A stretch of 64,000 nucleotides of DNA from Megascapheus bottae (GCA_024803745.1 JANJXV010000024.1:6170106-6234105); one strand, 5' to 3'; shown: positions 12,119 to 25,529, numbered from the stretch's first letter. The notes: generated from the sequence alone by a model not told the origin. Numbers and translations are program-made.

Positions 12119-12296
12119 CCGGGAGTTTGGCCTAGTGGTTAAAGTGCTTGCCTAGCATGCATGACGACCCGTGTTCAATTCCTTGGTACCACATACATAG
12201 GAAAAAGCCGGAAGTGGTGCTGAGGCTCAAGTGGTAGAGCTCTAGCCTTGAGAAAGTCCAAGGACAGTGCTCAAGCCCAGGACTGGCAAAAAAAAA
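12119..12296 (+). mobile_element. Dimeric SINE, IDL-Geo type, with perfect 15-bp TSD
   Basis: The head reads CCGGGAGTTTGGCCTAGTGG, with the ID-like left half, Geo-like right half and a 3' A tract. AAAGATGAAATTAGG occurs at 12104-12118 and 12297-12311. The insertion lies at the 5' edge of an L1 3'-UTR fragment. The right half lacks part of the usual CAGGCCCTGAG segment. Confidence 0.92.
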
Positions 12297-12311
12297 AAAG
12301 ATGAAATTAGG

Positions 12312-12508
12312 GGGATAGTTTCTTTATTTGCAAAAGGGAAGGTAAGGGGAAAAAAACAACAACAAGATAAGTGGGAGGGTGGGAGGGGTGAGGAACAGGA
12401 AAGTGGGAGAAAAACATGGAAAGAGGTAACAATGTTCAAGAAGTAATGTACCCATGACCTGATAAATGTAACTGTAACACCTCTATACATCACCCAAAAA
12501 ATAAAATT
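12312..12508 (+). mobile_element. LINE-1 3' UTR fragment
   Basis: A purine-rich GGGAAGGTAAGGGG tract is followed by GTGGGAGGGTGGGAGGGG, then GAAGTAATGTACCC, AAATGTAACTGTAACACCTC and TATACATCACCCAAAAAATA. This is the same 3' end type as at 9120-9246 and 35040-35203. Confidence 0.83.
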
Positions 12509-13368
12509 AGGGAGATGTCTGTCTAAACAGCTAGCTTTGCACTAGTTACTTCATAGACAAAATGACCTCTGAATTACCACTCTTGAAACATATTTCCAGA
12601 TATATGTAAGATTGCAAACATTAAGGTACAGAGAATACTTAAATTATCAAAATGTACCAAATGTAGTAATCTGGGCACTTAGAAACAGCTTATTTTTCAA
12701 CTAGAACAAAAGGGAGGTGTAACTGTAAAAGTTGGAGAAGTTTGAATTTAAGAAAGATTTGTTGTATTATGTCTACTCTGAGAAGCAAGTCCCAAGTTCA
12801 ATGACCCCAAGAAGGGTTTAAAATAAATCATATTCTTCAACTGATAATGAGAAAGTGAATGAGAGACTCCTCTCAACCTATATAGGTTTGGAATTCTAAT
12901 CCTGATAATAGCTCACCCAGTCAATATGGTGATGTGACCTTGAGAAACCAAGAAGAGAAAGAGTTCATTCACTCTGGATCTTACCGAATCATGAGATATC
13001 AATTGATACCAAGCTACTATAATTCATGAAGATGTATTATGGCAGGAATGGAAGCTAATATCAATTGCAGCCAAATAATAGTGAATGAGGAGCAATCATC
13101 TGACTGATTAAAAGAACTGGCCTCTTAGCTGAGCACTGGTTGCTTATGACTCTATTTCATGAGAAGAAGCTGAGATATAGAGAATAACATTTTGAAGTTA
13201 TCAATATTTCTAATCTTCATCTTCAAAATCACTAGCCAAAAGCAATATCCAAGTCAGATAGCTGAAATTCAGTTTATCAACTAACCTGGAGTAAACTGTG
13301 TTGATCAGAGAGATAAACAGGTATCAACGCTACAACACATAAAAATCACCTTTGTGCAAGTGTATTCT

Positions 13369-13567
13369 ATTTTATTTTATTTTTTTTGCCAGTTTTGGGC
13401 TTGAGCTCAGGGCCTGAGCACTGTCTTTGGACTGTCTCAAGGCTAGAGCTCTACCACTAGGGCCACAGCACCACTTCTGGCTTTTTTCTACGTATGTGGT
13501 AATGAGTATTCAAACCCCTGTCTTCATGATAGGCAAGCACTCTACCACTAGGCCAAACTCCCGGCCT
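13369..13567 (-). mobile_element. Dimeric SINE, IDL-Geo type
   Basis: Reverse complement copy that begins at a T-rich tail, passes TTTGCCAGTTTTGGGC and ends AACTCCCGGCC. Flanks GTGTATTCT (13360-13368) and GTGTGTTCT (13568-13576) look like a short, diverged TSD. Confidence 0.87.
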
Positions 13568-16129
13568 GTGTGTTCTGCTCTAAATGATAAAATGTTTAGA
13601 AATACTGAAAACTCTGGAGAATAAAACTTTCATGCAAGAGAAGATATCTTCATTTCAGATCCAAAGCTTAATCCAGCAAGGCAGTGCCTCTAGAAGAAAG
13701 AGAGGGAGACTTTGAAAGATGGCAGCATGTAATGAAGATAAAGACAAAGAAAGGAGTTGTTTTAAGTTCTGTTAAAAAAAACAAAACTAAAGAGCTTCTC
13801 AGAATAAAAGCAAGCACAATATTCTTTCTTACATAAAAATATGCTATCCATTAAAGTAATTAGGTTACTTGTATCACCAGGGGACAACAATATTGATTTT
13901 TATGAAACCTAAAAAGCTGCCCTAGTTTTTCTGTTTTTCCAACGTACTCATTACTGAAAATAATATATTTTACTATCTAAGAAATAAGAATAATATCATG
14001 AAATACTATTTGAAGAAAATAGAACATGATAATCAAAGTTCCCTTCAATTTTTCAAGAGTGGGGAGAAAACACAAAAGCTCTACAAAACTGTCTTTGAGC
14101 ACTGAATGACATTTAGAAGCAACTCAGAATAATGACACTACACAGTACATAGGTGAATAAGAAATAGGAAAACAATTTTGAAAAAGTTTAATGAAACAAA
14201 GAAAAATATGAAGAAATCACCAAGATATTCACAATAAACATTAAAAATACTCAAGGGAGATTAAATTAAGCAAAATTATAGATAAGGAATATTGGAAAAA
14301 GAAATAAAAGGAAAAAAAGAGAACAGTATGACAATAGGTCAAGAAGAGAAATATTGTAAAAGGAAGGCAAGTATTTAAAATAGTAATAATAATTTATATA
14401 AAATTAAAGTTATAGTAGAACTCAATTTTCAAAATATCAAGAAGAGATCTCAAAAGAAAGAATGATTATTTACCTTTGAAAAATTTCTTAGAATTTTTGA
14501 ATTTTTCATAACAATACTTGGAATTGAAAGTGAGTACTATATTATAATAAGAATTCATGAACAAAGACAGAGGGCACCAGAAATATTAAGTGTAGCAAAT
14601 AGATATTTTGTCTATTTAGAATAGTAGTAATAAGTACTAAATGGTGACAATAACACTAGAAGAATTAGATATTAGCTGTATATTTTAAGATTTTTACATT
14701 GTGTGAAACAGTACAAAATTTGATTATGTATTTTGTGGTATATATGTATTTATACAGATACTTGAATTTTATGTTTTTATTTAATTTTACAGTTAAGGTG
14801 AATTGGATATCTCATGATACAAATTTCAAATACTGGAGAAAATGCTACACAAATTATCAATAGCACAAAACAATTACAAAACGCAGCACTGGATTTGGAA
14901 ATGTAGAAAAACACTGAAATTCAAAGGAGAGAAGAATAAAATGTAAAAGGAGTAGTCATATATAGACAATACATTATAAAGTGAAGACACATACAGATAA
15001 AAAGTAAAAAGATGGGAAAGGGAGCCATGAATCACAAGAAATCTGGAAAATGAGTATGTTAATGCCATACACAGTGGGTTTCAGATATTAGAAAATAGGA
15101 GGTTTTTCCATCAATAAAAGAAGAGGCTTATTCCATAATTAAAAAATAAAATAAACATAATTCCTAGATATGACAGTGCTGGAAAGTGGTTATACAAGGG
15201 TTATAGATTTTGAAGATATATTTGATAGTATCTCCTGATAATCTGAGAATACCTAGCACTGAAAGATGATTCCACCATTTCTACCTGACCAATTTTTTTT
15301 TAAAAAGAATATTTCTATCATTAATTGAGTTGGGGAAAAGTGCATTAGATTCGTGGATGCCAATAAGAAGTTTTATATTATATAAGCCAATTAGACGTCC
15401 ATGAGGAAATACCCTAGTCTATCAAATACTGGATTTGCAAATCTGAAACTCTAGTTTGTTTTGCATGAAAACAAAATCATTCAATGGGAAAGATCAAACC
15501 TTAAAAACATGAATAATATTTGGCATATAAATCAAATCCCATTTCCAAAAAGAAAAATATAAATATATGTACAAAATATGTACATATTTTGATAAATATG
15601 TACAAAAGAAGAAATAATGTGTAAAGAATTTTCCAGAATCCATTGTAAATGTGGTATGACACTATGATAAAATAATATAACATATACTAGGCCAGATAAA
15701 AGTCTCTGAATGTTTTCCTATGTAGCATCATCATAATCATCATTGTTACCATCTGTTTCCTTAAGTTTTATCACTAAATACCAGAGAAGCTCTGGAATAG
15801 TTTCATTAAATTACTGGAAATGTTTTTTTTAAAGCCAAAATTTACATCGATATGAAAAAAATCATATATAAAACGTAAATAATATATAGGAAGTATCTGG
15901 AAGATTTCATACAAGATGAAAGTTCTGCTAAATGCAGTAATGCGTAAATGAAAGGGAATGGAAAGCAATCCCAAATGTAGCAATAAAACATGCTAGTAAT
16001 GCTATAATAGCTACTAATTCAATAATAATAATTTAATATAGTCACAAAACAACACTGAATTTACAATCAAGTGTAATAAAATCATGTAGATCCTCAAAGA
16101 GTTACAACATGAATTCAAGACAATTATAT
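13568..16129. other. AT-rich non-coding sequence
   Basis: A-rich plus strand with scattered short repeats and the palindrome at 15572. Small open frames on the minus strand are low-complexity and unsupported. Confidence 0.65.
15572..15591. repeat. 20-bp perfect palindrome
   Basis: CAAAATATGTACATATTTTG equals its own reverse complement. It sits among extra ATATGTAC copies. Confidence 0.95.
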
Positions 16130-16580
16130 ATATATATGTATTTATCTTTATTAAAGAATTTATTAATATTGATTTGTATATCATACTTCTAATGACATAT
16201 TTAACAAACAAGTATTCAAGAAGGGAATCTCTATATACAATCACTGGCACTTAGGTTTTAGTACATAATTGAAATTAGGCTGAGGGTTCGTATCTCATAG
16301 ATACATATCAAATAACATAATGTCAATAGAGTATATATCCCATCTTATATTTTTATGTATATGTAGTTATGTTTATATCTCCAAGACCATGTCCATAATC
16401 TTGGGTTCCCATATATCGAGTCCTCATTCTTGTACTGTTTGGATCTAATATCCACGTATTAAGGATACCATGCTCCTTTTGCTCCTTTGGTCTTGACTTA
16501 TCTCACTCAACACGATTTACTCTAATTTGATCCACTTCCCAGTGAATGCCATTATTTTATCTTGTCTGTTTATAAGAATT
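16130..16580 (-). mobile_element. LINE-1 3' end, older subfamily, reverse
   Basis: Parallel over more than 400 bp with 31668-32095: both share GTATTCAAGAAGGGAATCTC, AATTAGGCTGAGGGTT, TACTGTTTGGATCTAATA-type and AAGGATACCATGC stretches, and CTGTGAATGCCATTATTTT-type ends. In sense orientation it reads ORF2 end then 3' UTR, ending in an AT-rich tail. Confidence 0.8.
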
Positions 16581-18644
16581 TTAATCAACTTTAACTTGCT
16601 GTGGTTAGAAATATAAACTATTACTAACACTTTCGAAAAAATTAAGTACTAGTTTCAAAGGTGATTTGATATAGCCTATATCTTGATAATTCCACTCCTA
16701 ACTATGTACCCAAAAGAAATGCACACAAATATTTGTGAAACAACAGCTTACTTTCAATAGTCCCAAATCAGAATATTGTCAACCACTGAGAAATAGTAAA
16801 ATAACTAAATCCCTGTGAGAAATATGGATGACAAAATAGTAATGAAAATGAATGAGATACAATTAAACACAAAGTCACAAATGAATCTCACAAACATAAT
16901 CTTGAATTCATGAAGCTACACATTAAGTACAAGCCATAAAATTGCATTCAGATATTTTCCAACCAAAAGGTAAGATTTATATACCAAAATTCTAAGTCAG
17001 AATAGTGTTCAAGGGCAGAAACACTTACTGGAAAAATATATGAGTAATGTTATGGGTGCTGGTAATATGTGTTTTTTGTTTGTTCATGTATTTCATTTTC
17101 CAAAGATTAATTTAGATATGGACATATAAGTTATTTCTCTGTATGCAAAATATGTTTAAAGTTAAATGAATATAATTATTATAGACAAAACAGGAAATGA
17201 TAAGTTGAGATAGATCTTTTTTCAACATCAACTTTAGTTGGAAAAGATAAAACTGAAGTAAATCTGAATATATTAACAAGTATACTATTAGATGTGATGT
17301 AAAATATACAGTCAGTTGTGTGCTAGGATGGTAAAAAAATATGTATATGTATTCACTATTCTTCATTTAATGTGCAAAGAAGAGCCCAGTGAATTATTGC
17401 ATACAATAGTCTTGAGAGTTGGATAAAAGAAAGCTGATCAAAGAAAGCAGAATCTGGAGAAGGATATGGCAATGAGATCCTTTCTTTTTCTTTTTTTTTT
17501 CATTTTACCTCAGAGTTTTCCCTGATAGAGCAATGTTAAATTTTGATTTTAGTTTATGAGTTTGATTCTAGAAGTAAAACTGTGTCCCTGCCCAATGCCT
17601 GATCTATAGTCATTGGACCAGAAAAAGAGCAGTGTAAAAGGATAGAAAACTTCTAGAAGGCACTATATCTACCCTATCCAGTCATTGCCAGTAAATCCAG
17701 AGTTACCTCCACCAAAGCTATCACAAGCATATCTTGGAAGATAGAATGAAGAGAAAGGCATTTATTCCAGTAGGTGGTAAAGAAATATAATTCCTGGGGT
17801 GAATAGAAAGCAGACAGGGAGATTGTGACTTTACCTCCGCAGAGCATAGACTACCCTTACTGCAGGTTGATGTGATATAGTAGAACAAGCTTAAACGCTT
17901 CACCATCTAGCCCCTGAGGTATTTTAATGCCTATTCCTCTCAAGAGTACAATATCAACTCCTTCCCAATGGCAGACAAATGGACAATCACAAATTTTATC
18001 CCAGTGATCAACTAGAGATTGTATCGCCCCGCTTTGCTTTTCTGCTGACCAATTACATCAGATGAAACAAAATAAAATCCATTTTCTCGCAGCTTACTAC
18101 ACACAATGTATATATTTTGAAAAGTACTCATTAAGAACCAGAAAAACATCAAGTGCATTTTGAATGTTAATGTTTACTAAGTTAACATTATTTATATGTT
18201 AAATTAGTTAACTTATATAATAATGTTATATAATAATGTTAACTTATATAATAGTTTTGGAAATATATTTTGAAACAAGAACTCGATTCAATTTCATATC
18301 AAGGAACAAAATTCTATATTACTGTCAAAACTGCATGGCACCCACCTTCTATAAATTTAAATGCCAAAAGTAAATTGTCCCAAATCAACTAAGTGAGGAA
18401 ACAGTCTAATGTTTCATTGAACACCAATCCATCATAAATCAAACAAACCATTTTTTGTAATTCATTGAAAACTTAATTTAACCTCTCCATATTAAAATCT
18501 GACTTCTTTTAAATATTTGAAGAAACAAATTTTTATGACTATGTCCAAAGTAGTTAGTATGTTTCCAGGAATTTAAATTTTTTGTAATGAGAACTTTATT
18601 TGCCAAATGTATTACTGTGGAACATATTTTAGTGTGTGCATGCA
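16581..18644. other. AT-rich non-coding sequence
   Basis: The first 300 bp resemble forward old L1 (AACTATGTACCCAAAAGAAA, AACAACAGCTTACTTTCAATAG) but too weakly to bound. No gene seen. Confidence 0.5.
18175..18256. repeat. AT-rich tandem and inverted repeats
   Basis: TTATATAATAATGTTA-type units recur, and GTTAAC occurs several times, giving short direct and inverted repeats. Confidence 0.7.
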
Positions 18645-18830
18645 TATTTGTCAGAGTGATATATAGAGGGTTTACAATTACCTTTGCAAGGTAATGAGTA
18701 CATTGCTTCTTGAACATTGTTACCCTTTCCATGTTTTTCTTCCATTTTCCATCCCTCCACTCCTATCACATTATAAAGTCCATTTCCAACATATTGTCTG
18801 ATGAGTATTATGTTACCCTGGTTCACCCTT
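18645..18830 (-). mobile_element. LINE-1 3' UTR fragment, reverse
   Basis: TATATAGAGGGTTTACAATT, AATGAGTACATTGCTTCTTG and CATCCCTCCACTCC follow the order of the inverted L1 3' UTR seen at 11205, with more divergence. Confidence 0.65.
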
Positions 18831-19412
18831 CATCTTTGGGGAAAGATGATGCTTCTAACATTTAGCATTTTGTTAAAAAACATTTCTCCTCCCTTTGAAC
18901 CTAAGCAGAGTATTAGACACCAAGAATATCTCCTTACAATTGAAGGTGAAGTATTAGGCCAATCCTGATTCTACCCCAATTTTCTGCCTCCTTTAGGCTG
19001 TCTTTGGCATTGGAGACTGTACTTCTTTTTATCTATCATCTATTTGATTGAAGTTCTGGAATTGATATACAGACACTTCCTCCCACTGCACAGATGTAAA
19101 AATTGATGGGGAAGAATGAAGCTGAAAATAGACATGCATACTTTAACAGAAGCACATCCATTTCGAGGACAAAACATCCAATCTTTATGAAGATAAACTA
19201 CAATGAAATTGAGGGTATGGTTTGTTTTTTTTGGCTGAACACTAAAATGACTTAATTGACTATATGCCATTAACAATAATTAACTGTCCAGAGGTTTTCA
19301 AAAGAAAAAATGATGACTAATAAAGAATTCTCTCTAAGAATGGTTCCTAATTAGACAAATAGAATTATTGATTAACAATTTTCTGTTAATGTCTGTATTT
19401 GAATATTTAAAG
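18831..19412. other. Non-coding sequence, nothing recognised
   Basis: No repeat body or conserved frame identified between two L1 copies. Confidence 0.6.
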
Positions 19413-19428
19413 AACGATGTTTTGCTTG

Positions 19429-21100
19429 CAAAGCCATTTGCTATACAGAAGCTCTGCAGTTGAATGCAGTCCCACTTATCCAGACTTATTCTGATTTGTT
19501 GTGTTTCTTGGTCCTTATTAAGAAAGTTTTGACATGTGCCAAGGAGACCTAGTGTATCTCCTATTCCTTCTTGTAAAGTTTTCAGTTTATCTGATTTTAC
19601 TTCGAGGTCTTGGATTCATTTGGAGTTAAACCTGGTGCAAGGTGACAAAGGAGGATCCAGTGTTAGTTTTCTGCAGGTGCTTAGCCAATTCTGCCAGCAC
19701 CACTTGAAGAGGCTGTTTTTCTTTCATTCTATTTTTTGGGTTCCCTTATCAAAGATTAGGTGGCCATAGGTCTGTGGGTTAATATCTGGGTCCTCAGTTC
19801 TATTCCATTGGTCTTCAGGCCTGTTCTTGTGCCAGTACCAAGCTGTTTTGGTCACTATAGCTATGTAGTAGAGTCTAAAGTTTGGTATTGAAATTCCTCC
19901 TGAGCTGTTCTTTCTGCTAAGAATTGTTTTGCTATACGGGTTTTTTTCCTTATTCCATATGAGATTTTGGATTGCCTCTTCTATTTCCTTAAAGAACGAC
20001 ATTGGAAGACTGATGCATATTGCACTGAATTTGTAAATAGCCCTTGGCAACAGAGTGAGAGAAGATCTTCACTAACCATACAACGGACAAAGACCTCATA
20101 TCTAAAATATATCAACAGCTCAGAAATGTGAATCCCTCCAAAACTAACCTCTAAAGAAACAATCATCCCATTAAAAGATGGTTTAAAGACTTAAAGAGAG
20201 TCTTCTCTGAAGAAGAAATAATAATGGCCTACAGACACATGAATAAATTCTTGACATCTCTGGCCATAAAAGAAATGCAATTCAAAACAACTCTAAGATT
20301 CCACCTCACTCCAGTTAGAATGGAAAATGGAAATCAGTATGGCAGTTCCTCAAAAGACTAAACATAGAACTCCCCTATGACTCAGCAATTTCACTAGTTG
20401 ACATTTACTCAATAGTCCAGAAATAAGGACATACTAAATCCACTAGCACAATGATGTTCACTGCAGCACTATTTACCATAGCAAAGATATGGAACCAACC
20501 CAGATGCCCCTCAGTTGATGAGTGGATCAACAAGATGTGGTATTTATACCCAATGGAATTCTATGCTACTGTCAGAAAGACTTAGAAAAAAACATATTAA
20601 GTGAAGTAAGTCAGACTCAAGGGAACATAGTCCCAATGGGTTCCCTCATTTGTCATAATCAATAGAAACCTTGGGCTCTCCTAGGAGAGATTTACAATAG
20701 AACAAAACCTAGATACATAAGGCCATATAGAATTACGCTAAATGAAAGGACCTCCAGGATATAGAAACAAAAGCCATATAATGAGTGATTGTTTTCCTTA
20801 ATGTACTATGTTTCTCTCATCTCTTTTGCTGTCCCTTTGTTATCTCATATTGTTATAATATTTCACCTGGTTATCTGATATATTGCAGATATGTGTATTT
20901 GGTTATTTGAAGTTGGATAGGGAAGAGAGGCAACAAGATGAGGGGTGGGGGTGGAGGGAGGTAAATGGGGACCAAGATATGAGAAATGGTATCAATGTAT
21001 GTGAGGTAATACACCATCTATCTAGTGAATATAATGTAACCCTTCTATTAATTACAATAAAAAGTATATAACAAATTAAATAAACAAACACACAAAAATG
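19429..21100 (+). mobile_element. LINE-1, 5' truncated and twin-primed
   Basis: From 19436 to about 20048 the sequence is the reverse complement of ORF2 (minus-strand reading includes PMSFFKEIEEAIQNLIWN and [20 protein letters not shown]). From about 20055 it reads forward, starting at the EKIFTN codons, through ORF2 end and 3' UTR to an A-rich tail with GTATATAACAAATTAAATA. The inverted piece ends at the LQSFC codons and the forward piece starts about a dozen codons later, as twin priming predicts. AACGATGTTTTGCTTG (19413-19428) and AATGATGTTATGCTGA (21101-21116) are a probable decayed TSD. About 110 bp around the zinc-knuckle codons are missing near 20325. Confidence 0.87.
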
Positions 21101-21512
21101 AATGATGTTATGCTGAGCTTTATTACTTTCCAATGGAAGAAGACTTAAGTAATATTCCTGTAGTGATTTTCTTTCTTTGGTGTCTAAATAGATATTAATT
21201 GTGATTGTCGAAATCTGTAGAGTCTGGTAACAGAAAATACTGATTTCATTTGGTAAGTACAAATTAACAGGTATTTTAAGTTTCACTTTTTGGCATTCAA
21301 GTTTGTAACACTAGGGCAATTTAAACATTTTCTGAGATTACCCCAAGAATAAATTTCTGTTCATGAAAATTCTTCCACAATTCTATTGTGATTTTCTATG
21401 GATCACTGTTTTTAGAAATATATTATCAACTAAACTAAAAATTTCCCCACAAGGCATGAATTCTGCCTGTCATCTTGTGGAGCACCCTTGAATTTTGCTG
21501 ATGCTCCTCCTT

Positions 21513-21709
21513 CTTTTTTTTTTTTTGCCAGTCCTGGTCTTGGGCTCAAGGCCTGAGCACTGTCCCTGGATTTTCTCAAAGCTAGGGCTCTATCACTTGA
21601 GCCACAGCACCACTTCTGGCTTTTTGTTACATATGTGGTACCGAGGAATTGAACCCGGGTCTTCGTGCATGCTAGGCAAGCACCCTACAACTAGGCCAAA
21701 CTCACGGCC
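21513..21709 (-). mobile_element. Dimeric SINE, IDL-Geo type, with perfect 15-bp TSD
   Basis: A T tract is followed by TTGCCAGTCCTGGTCTTGGG, then the B-box complement GGAATTGAACCC, ending AACTCACGGCC. CTGATGCTCCTCCTT is found at 21498-21512 and 21710-21724. The body is well preserved, which suggests a fairly recent insertion. It sits just 5' of a large L1 fragment. Confidence 0.92.
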
Positions 21710-21777
21710 CTGATGCTCCTCCTTATGTGAAAGCAGAGCATCACTACAGCCTCAGACAAGGAATGGTTGGGTTCCAA

Positions 21778-23905
21778 CAGATGACATGATCCTGTATTTA
21801 AAGAATCCTATCGACTCTACTCCCAAACTCCTTGAGCTGATTCAAAACTTTGGAAGAGTAGCAGGCTATAAAATTAACCCTCAAAAATCAACTGCCTCTA
21901 TGCAAACAGTGAGAGGAATGAGGCAACAATCAGGAAAGCAAGTCCTTTTGCAATAGCCTCAAAGAAAATAAAATACCTAGAAATTAGCTTAACTAAGAAT
22001 ATAAAGGATCATTTTGATGAAAACTTTAAAACCCAGAAAAAGGAAATTAAAGCAGAACTGAGGAAATGGAAAAACCTCCCATGCTCCTGGATTGGAAGAA
22101 TCAATATCGTGAAAATGACAATCTTGCCAAGGGCTATGTACAAATTCAACGCAATACCCATCAATATCCCAATGGCATTCTTTAAAGAATAGAAGAGGCA
22201 ATCCAAAATTTCATATGGAATAATAAAAGACCCCTTATAGCAAAAACACTTCTTAGCAGAAAGAACAGCGCCAGAGGAATTTAAATTCCAAACTTTAGAC
22301 TTTATTACAGAGCTATAATTATCAAAACAGCTTGGTACTGGCACAAGAACAGGCCTGAAGACCAATGGAATAGAACTGAGGACCCAGATATTAAACCACA
22401 GACCTATGGCCACCTAATATTTGACAAGGGAGCCAAAAAAATAGAATGGAAGAAAGACAGCCTCTTCAACAAGTGGTGCTGGCAGAACTGGTTAAGCACT
22501 GCAGACAACTAAAGTTGGATCCGTCTTTGTCGCCCTGTACTAGAATTAACTCCAAATGGATCAAAGACCTGGAGGTAAAAGCTGACACACTGAAAACTCT
22601 ACAAGAAGGAATAGGAGATACACTAGACCTCCTTGGCACAGGTCGAAACTTTCTTAATAAGGACCAAGAATCACAACAAATCAGAGAAAGGCTGGATAAG
22701 TGGGACTGCATTAAACTGCAGAGCTTTTGTATGGCAAAGGACATAGCTAGTAAACTAATTAGGAAGCCTACAGAATGGGAGAAGATCTTCACCAACTGTA
22801 AACAGATAAAGGCCTCATATCTAAAATATATCAACAACTCAAAAAATTGAATCACTCCAAAACTAATCTCCAAAGTAACAACCATCCCATTAAAAGATGG
22901 GCCAAAGACTTACAGTCTTCTCTGAAGAAGAAACAAAAATGGCCTATAGACACATGAAGAAATGCTCCACATCTCTGGTCATAAACAAATGCAAATCATA
23001 ACAATGCTAAGATTCCACCTAACTCCAGTTAGAATGGCCAGGATCAGGAAAACTACAGATGCTGGAGGGGATGTGGCCAGGAGGGATCACTAATACACTC
23101 TTGGTAGGTGTGCAAACTCCTTCAACCACTATGGAAAGCATTATGGCAGTTCTTCAAAAGACTAAACATAGAGCTCCCCTATGACCCAGCAATTCCACTA
23201 CTTGGCATTTACCCAATCATCCAGAAACAAGGATATACTAAATCCACCAGCACAACAATGTTCATTGCAGCACTGTTTACCATAGCAAAGATATGGAACC
23301 AAGCTAGATGTTCTTCAGTTCATGAGTGGATCAACAAGTTGTGGTATTTGTACACAATGGAATTCTATGCTGCTGTCAGAAAGAATGACATTGCCCCATT
23401 TGTTAGGAAATGGAAAGACTTAGAAAAGATCATATTAAGTGAAGTAAGCCAGCCTCAAAGGAACTTAGGCTCAATGGTTTCCTTCATTTGTCATAATCAG
23501 TAGAAACCTTGGGCCATCCTAGCAGAGATTTTCAATAGAGCAAAACCTTGATACAAATGCCATATAGTAGGACACTGAATGAAAGATCTCTAGGATATAG
23601 AAACATAAGCCATATAATGAATGATTGTTGTTCTTAAGGTACTATGTTATCTCTCATCTCTTTTGCTGTCCCTTGGTTATCTCATATTGTTACAGTATCT
23701 CACTTTGTTACCTGATATATTGGATATATTTGTATTTGGTTATTTGAAATTGGATAGGGAACGGGAGAAAACAAGATGAGGGGCGGGGATGGCGGGGAAA
23801 TGGGGACCAAGACATGTGAAAGGGTATCAATGTATGTGAATTAATGCACCATCTATCTGGAAAATATCATGTAACCCTTCTATTAATTACAATCAAAAAT
23901 ATATG
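21778..23905 (+). mobile_element. LINE-1, 5' truncated ORF2 C-terminal half plus 3' UTR
   Basis: L1 sequence begins at the reverse-transcriptase active-site region (TDDMILYL codons, the usual ADD box with A changed to T), then [20 protein letters not shown]. The rest of ORF2 is broken by frameshifts but two stretches stay open: 22446-22850 and 23108-23503 (PYDPAIPLLGIYP, EFYAAVRKNDIAPFVRKW, KIILSEVSQ). The 3' UTR has the GGGAAATGGGGACCAAG stretch and ends CTATTAATTACAATCAAAAA. The zinc-knuckle codons before 23100 are partly deleted. No clear TSD. Confidence 0.9.
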
Positions 23906-25529
23906 AAAAAAAGAAATACCCCCCAAAAAAGAATATAGCATTTCCTCAAGTGGCCACCAAGTAACTTGACAAAGAAATAGATTTTCATTAAAGAGATTTA
24001 TGAAGGTCAAAATGAAGTAGTAGGTTTAGTTCTATATAATTTGTATAATTCTGGAGAGATTTTTCTTCTTCCAAAGACAACAAAAATATTCCATTCCCCA
24101 TTGTCATCTTTCCCCTCTTAAGCTTCAATGGCCAATTCAGTAATTGAGCCATGCTATTGTTATCCACCATCTGCCAGGTCTATAATTCACAATACAGCCT
24201 GGGATGGGTAACCCCAAGGGCAGATCACTTCTTCCACCCTCCATGCACGATGAACTCAAATATCTGTGCATTCTCTAAGATTATTAAAATACTCTCATAA
24301 AAAAGAAGAGCACATGCTTGTTTTTCCAACCCAATTTCCAATGTTGTGGGCATATTTTTAGGTTTACATTACTGAAAGGGATCATTGTCCTTTTGTTTAC
24401 TGATTAATTCCAATCACATAGTGTCATTCCCAGCACAGAGTCATCCTCAATATCCATGTCAAGTAAGTTGCAATAAATCTTTCACTTGGAAAACACAGAC
24501 ATGTAACAGGTATTCACTCTGTGAAATATTTTCACGTAGGTTTAAGATGCTATTGACCACAGATTCATAATGTGCGTAAGTTCTTTTTCTTAGAATCAGC
24601 ACACATTGAACAATAATACCATTAGATCATATATAGAACATATAAATTAGATATAAAGAGCAAAAAATGAATAATGCACTTACTACTTGACAAATAACTG
24701 TAACCTCTATATATTTTCTCGACAATAAAAAAGAATAAAAAATGAGAAATCTCAAATAAATGAAAATTAACAACAAAAGTATTAGTTGAAATTTGGCATT
24801 GTGTCAAAACCTGTTTTTTAATGTGCTGGAAATTTATACCTATGTTAGCTTTTCTAACTCTGGGGAATACAGTTGGTATTGCAAACATAAAGCATCCAAA
24901 TATTTTCAAACATAAAGTTAGTATTTTTATGATTTGACTGGAAGTTATGTGATTTCTTAAAATATTTGATGTTTAAATAAAAAGTCAGATTTGAGCTAAA
25001 CCAGATTTAGTATTTAAACTCTTCTTCTTGACCAATGAACAGAAAGTGAAATCGATGAATACAACTGGAAACAGTTTGGTCTGTACAACCTGAATAGCTA
25101 ATTACTGAAGTCTAATTTTTTGATCCATATTATTCAATCATTTGTTTCTCCAAAGAAAAATATGGTACCACATCAACCATTTCTCTTATTGTAAGATAAA
25201 AGAGAATCTGCAGCAGCTTCATTATTTAGAAAACTAATGGAGTTTAAGCACTAATGATGACCCAAATAACGATCAAAGTACTTCTAATAATTCAAATGTA
25301 GAGACTGAAGCTATATAGCAAGTAATTCATAGAGAATCAATACGGGAAGATAGGCTATGACCTATTGTCTTCATCTCTTTACAAATTCTAAATGAAAGTA
25401 GGTACTCATCCCTCCGTGGTCAATAATCAGTGTCACTAAAAGTGATCAAACTGATATAAGTTAATGGCAACCCCATGACCTTATTATCAAATTAAAAGAA
25501 GAAAGCTTTCTACCTTCCCAAATGGAAGT
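23906..25529. other. AT-rich non-coding sequence
   Basis: Only the short L1 tail at 24660 is recognisable. Confidence 0.65.
24660..24735 (+). mobile_element. Short LINE-1 3' UTR tail
   Basis: ATAATGCACTTACTACTTGA, ACTGTAACCTCTATATAT and GACAATAAAAAAGAATAAAA match the last 75 bp of the forward L1 3' UTR seen at 35130-35203. Confidence 0.65.

Noticed and set aside
20903..21286. Open frame of 127 codons on the minus strand
   Set aside because: Antisense of an L1 3' UTR and its flank; the same reading recurs at other L1 3' UTRs such as 26134-26343.
22466..22885. Open frame of 139 codons on the minus strand
   Set aside because: Exact antisense of L1 ORF2 sequence that is readable on the plus strand.
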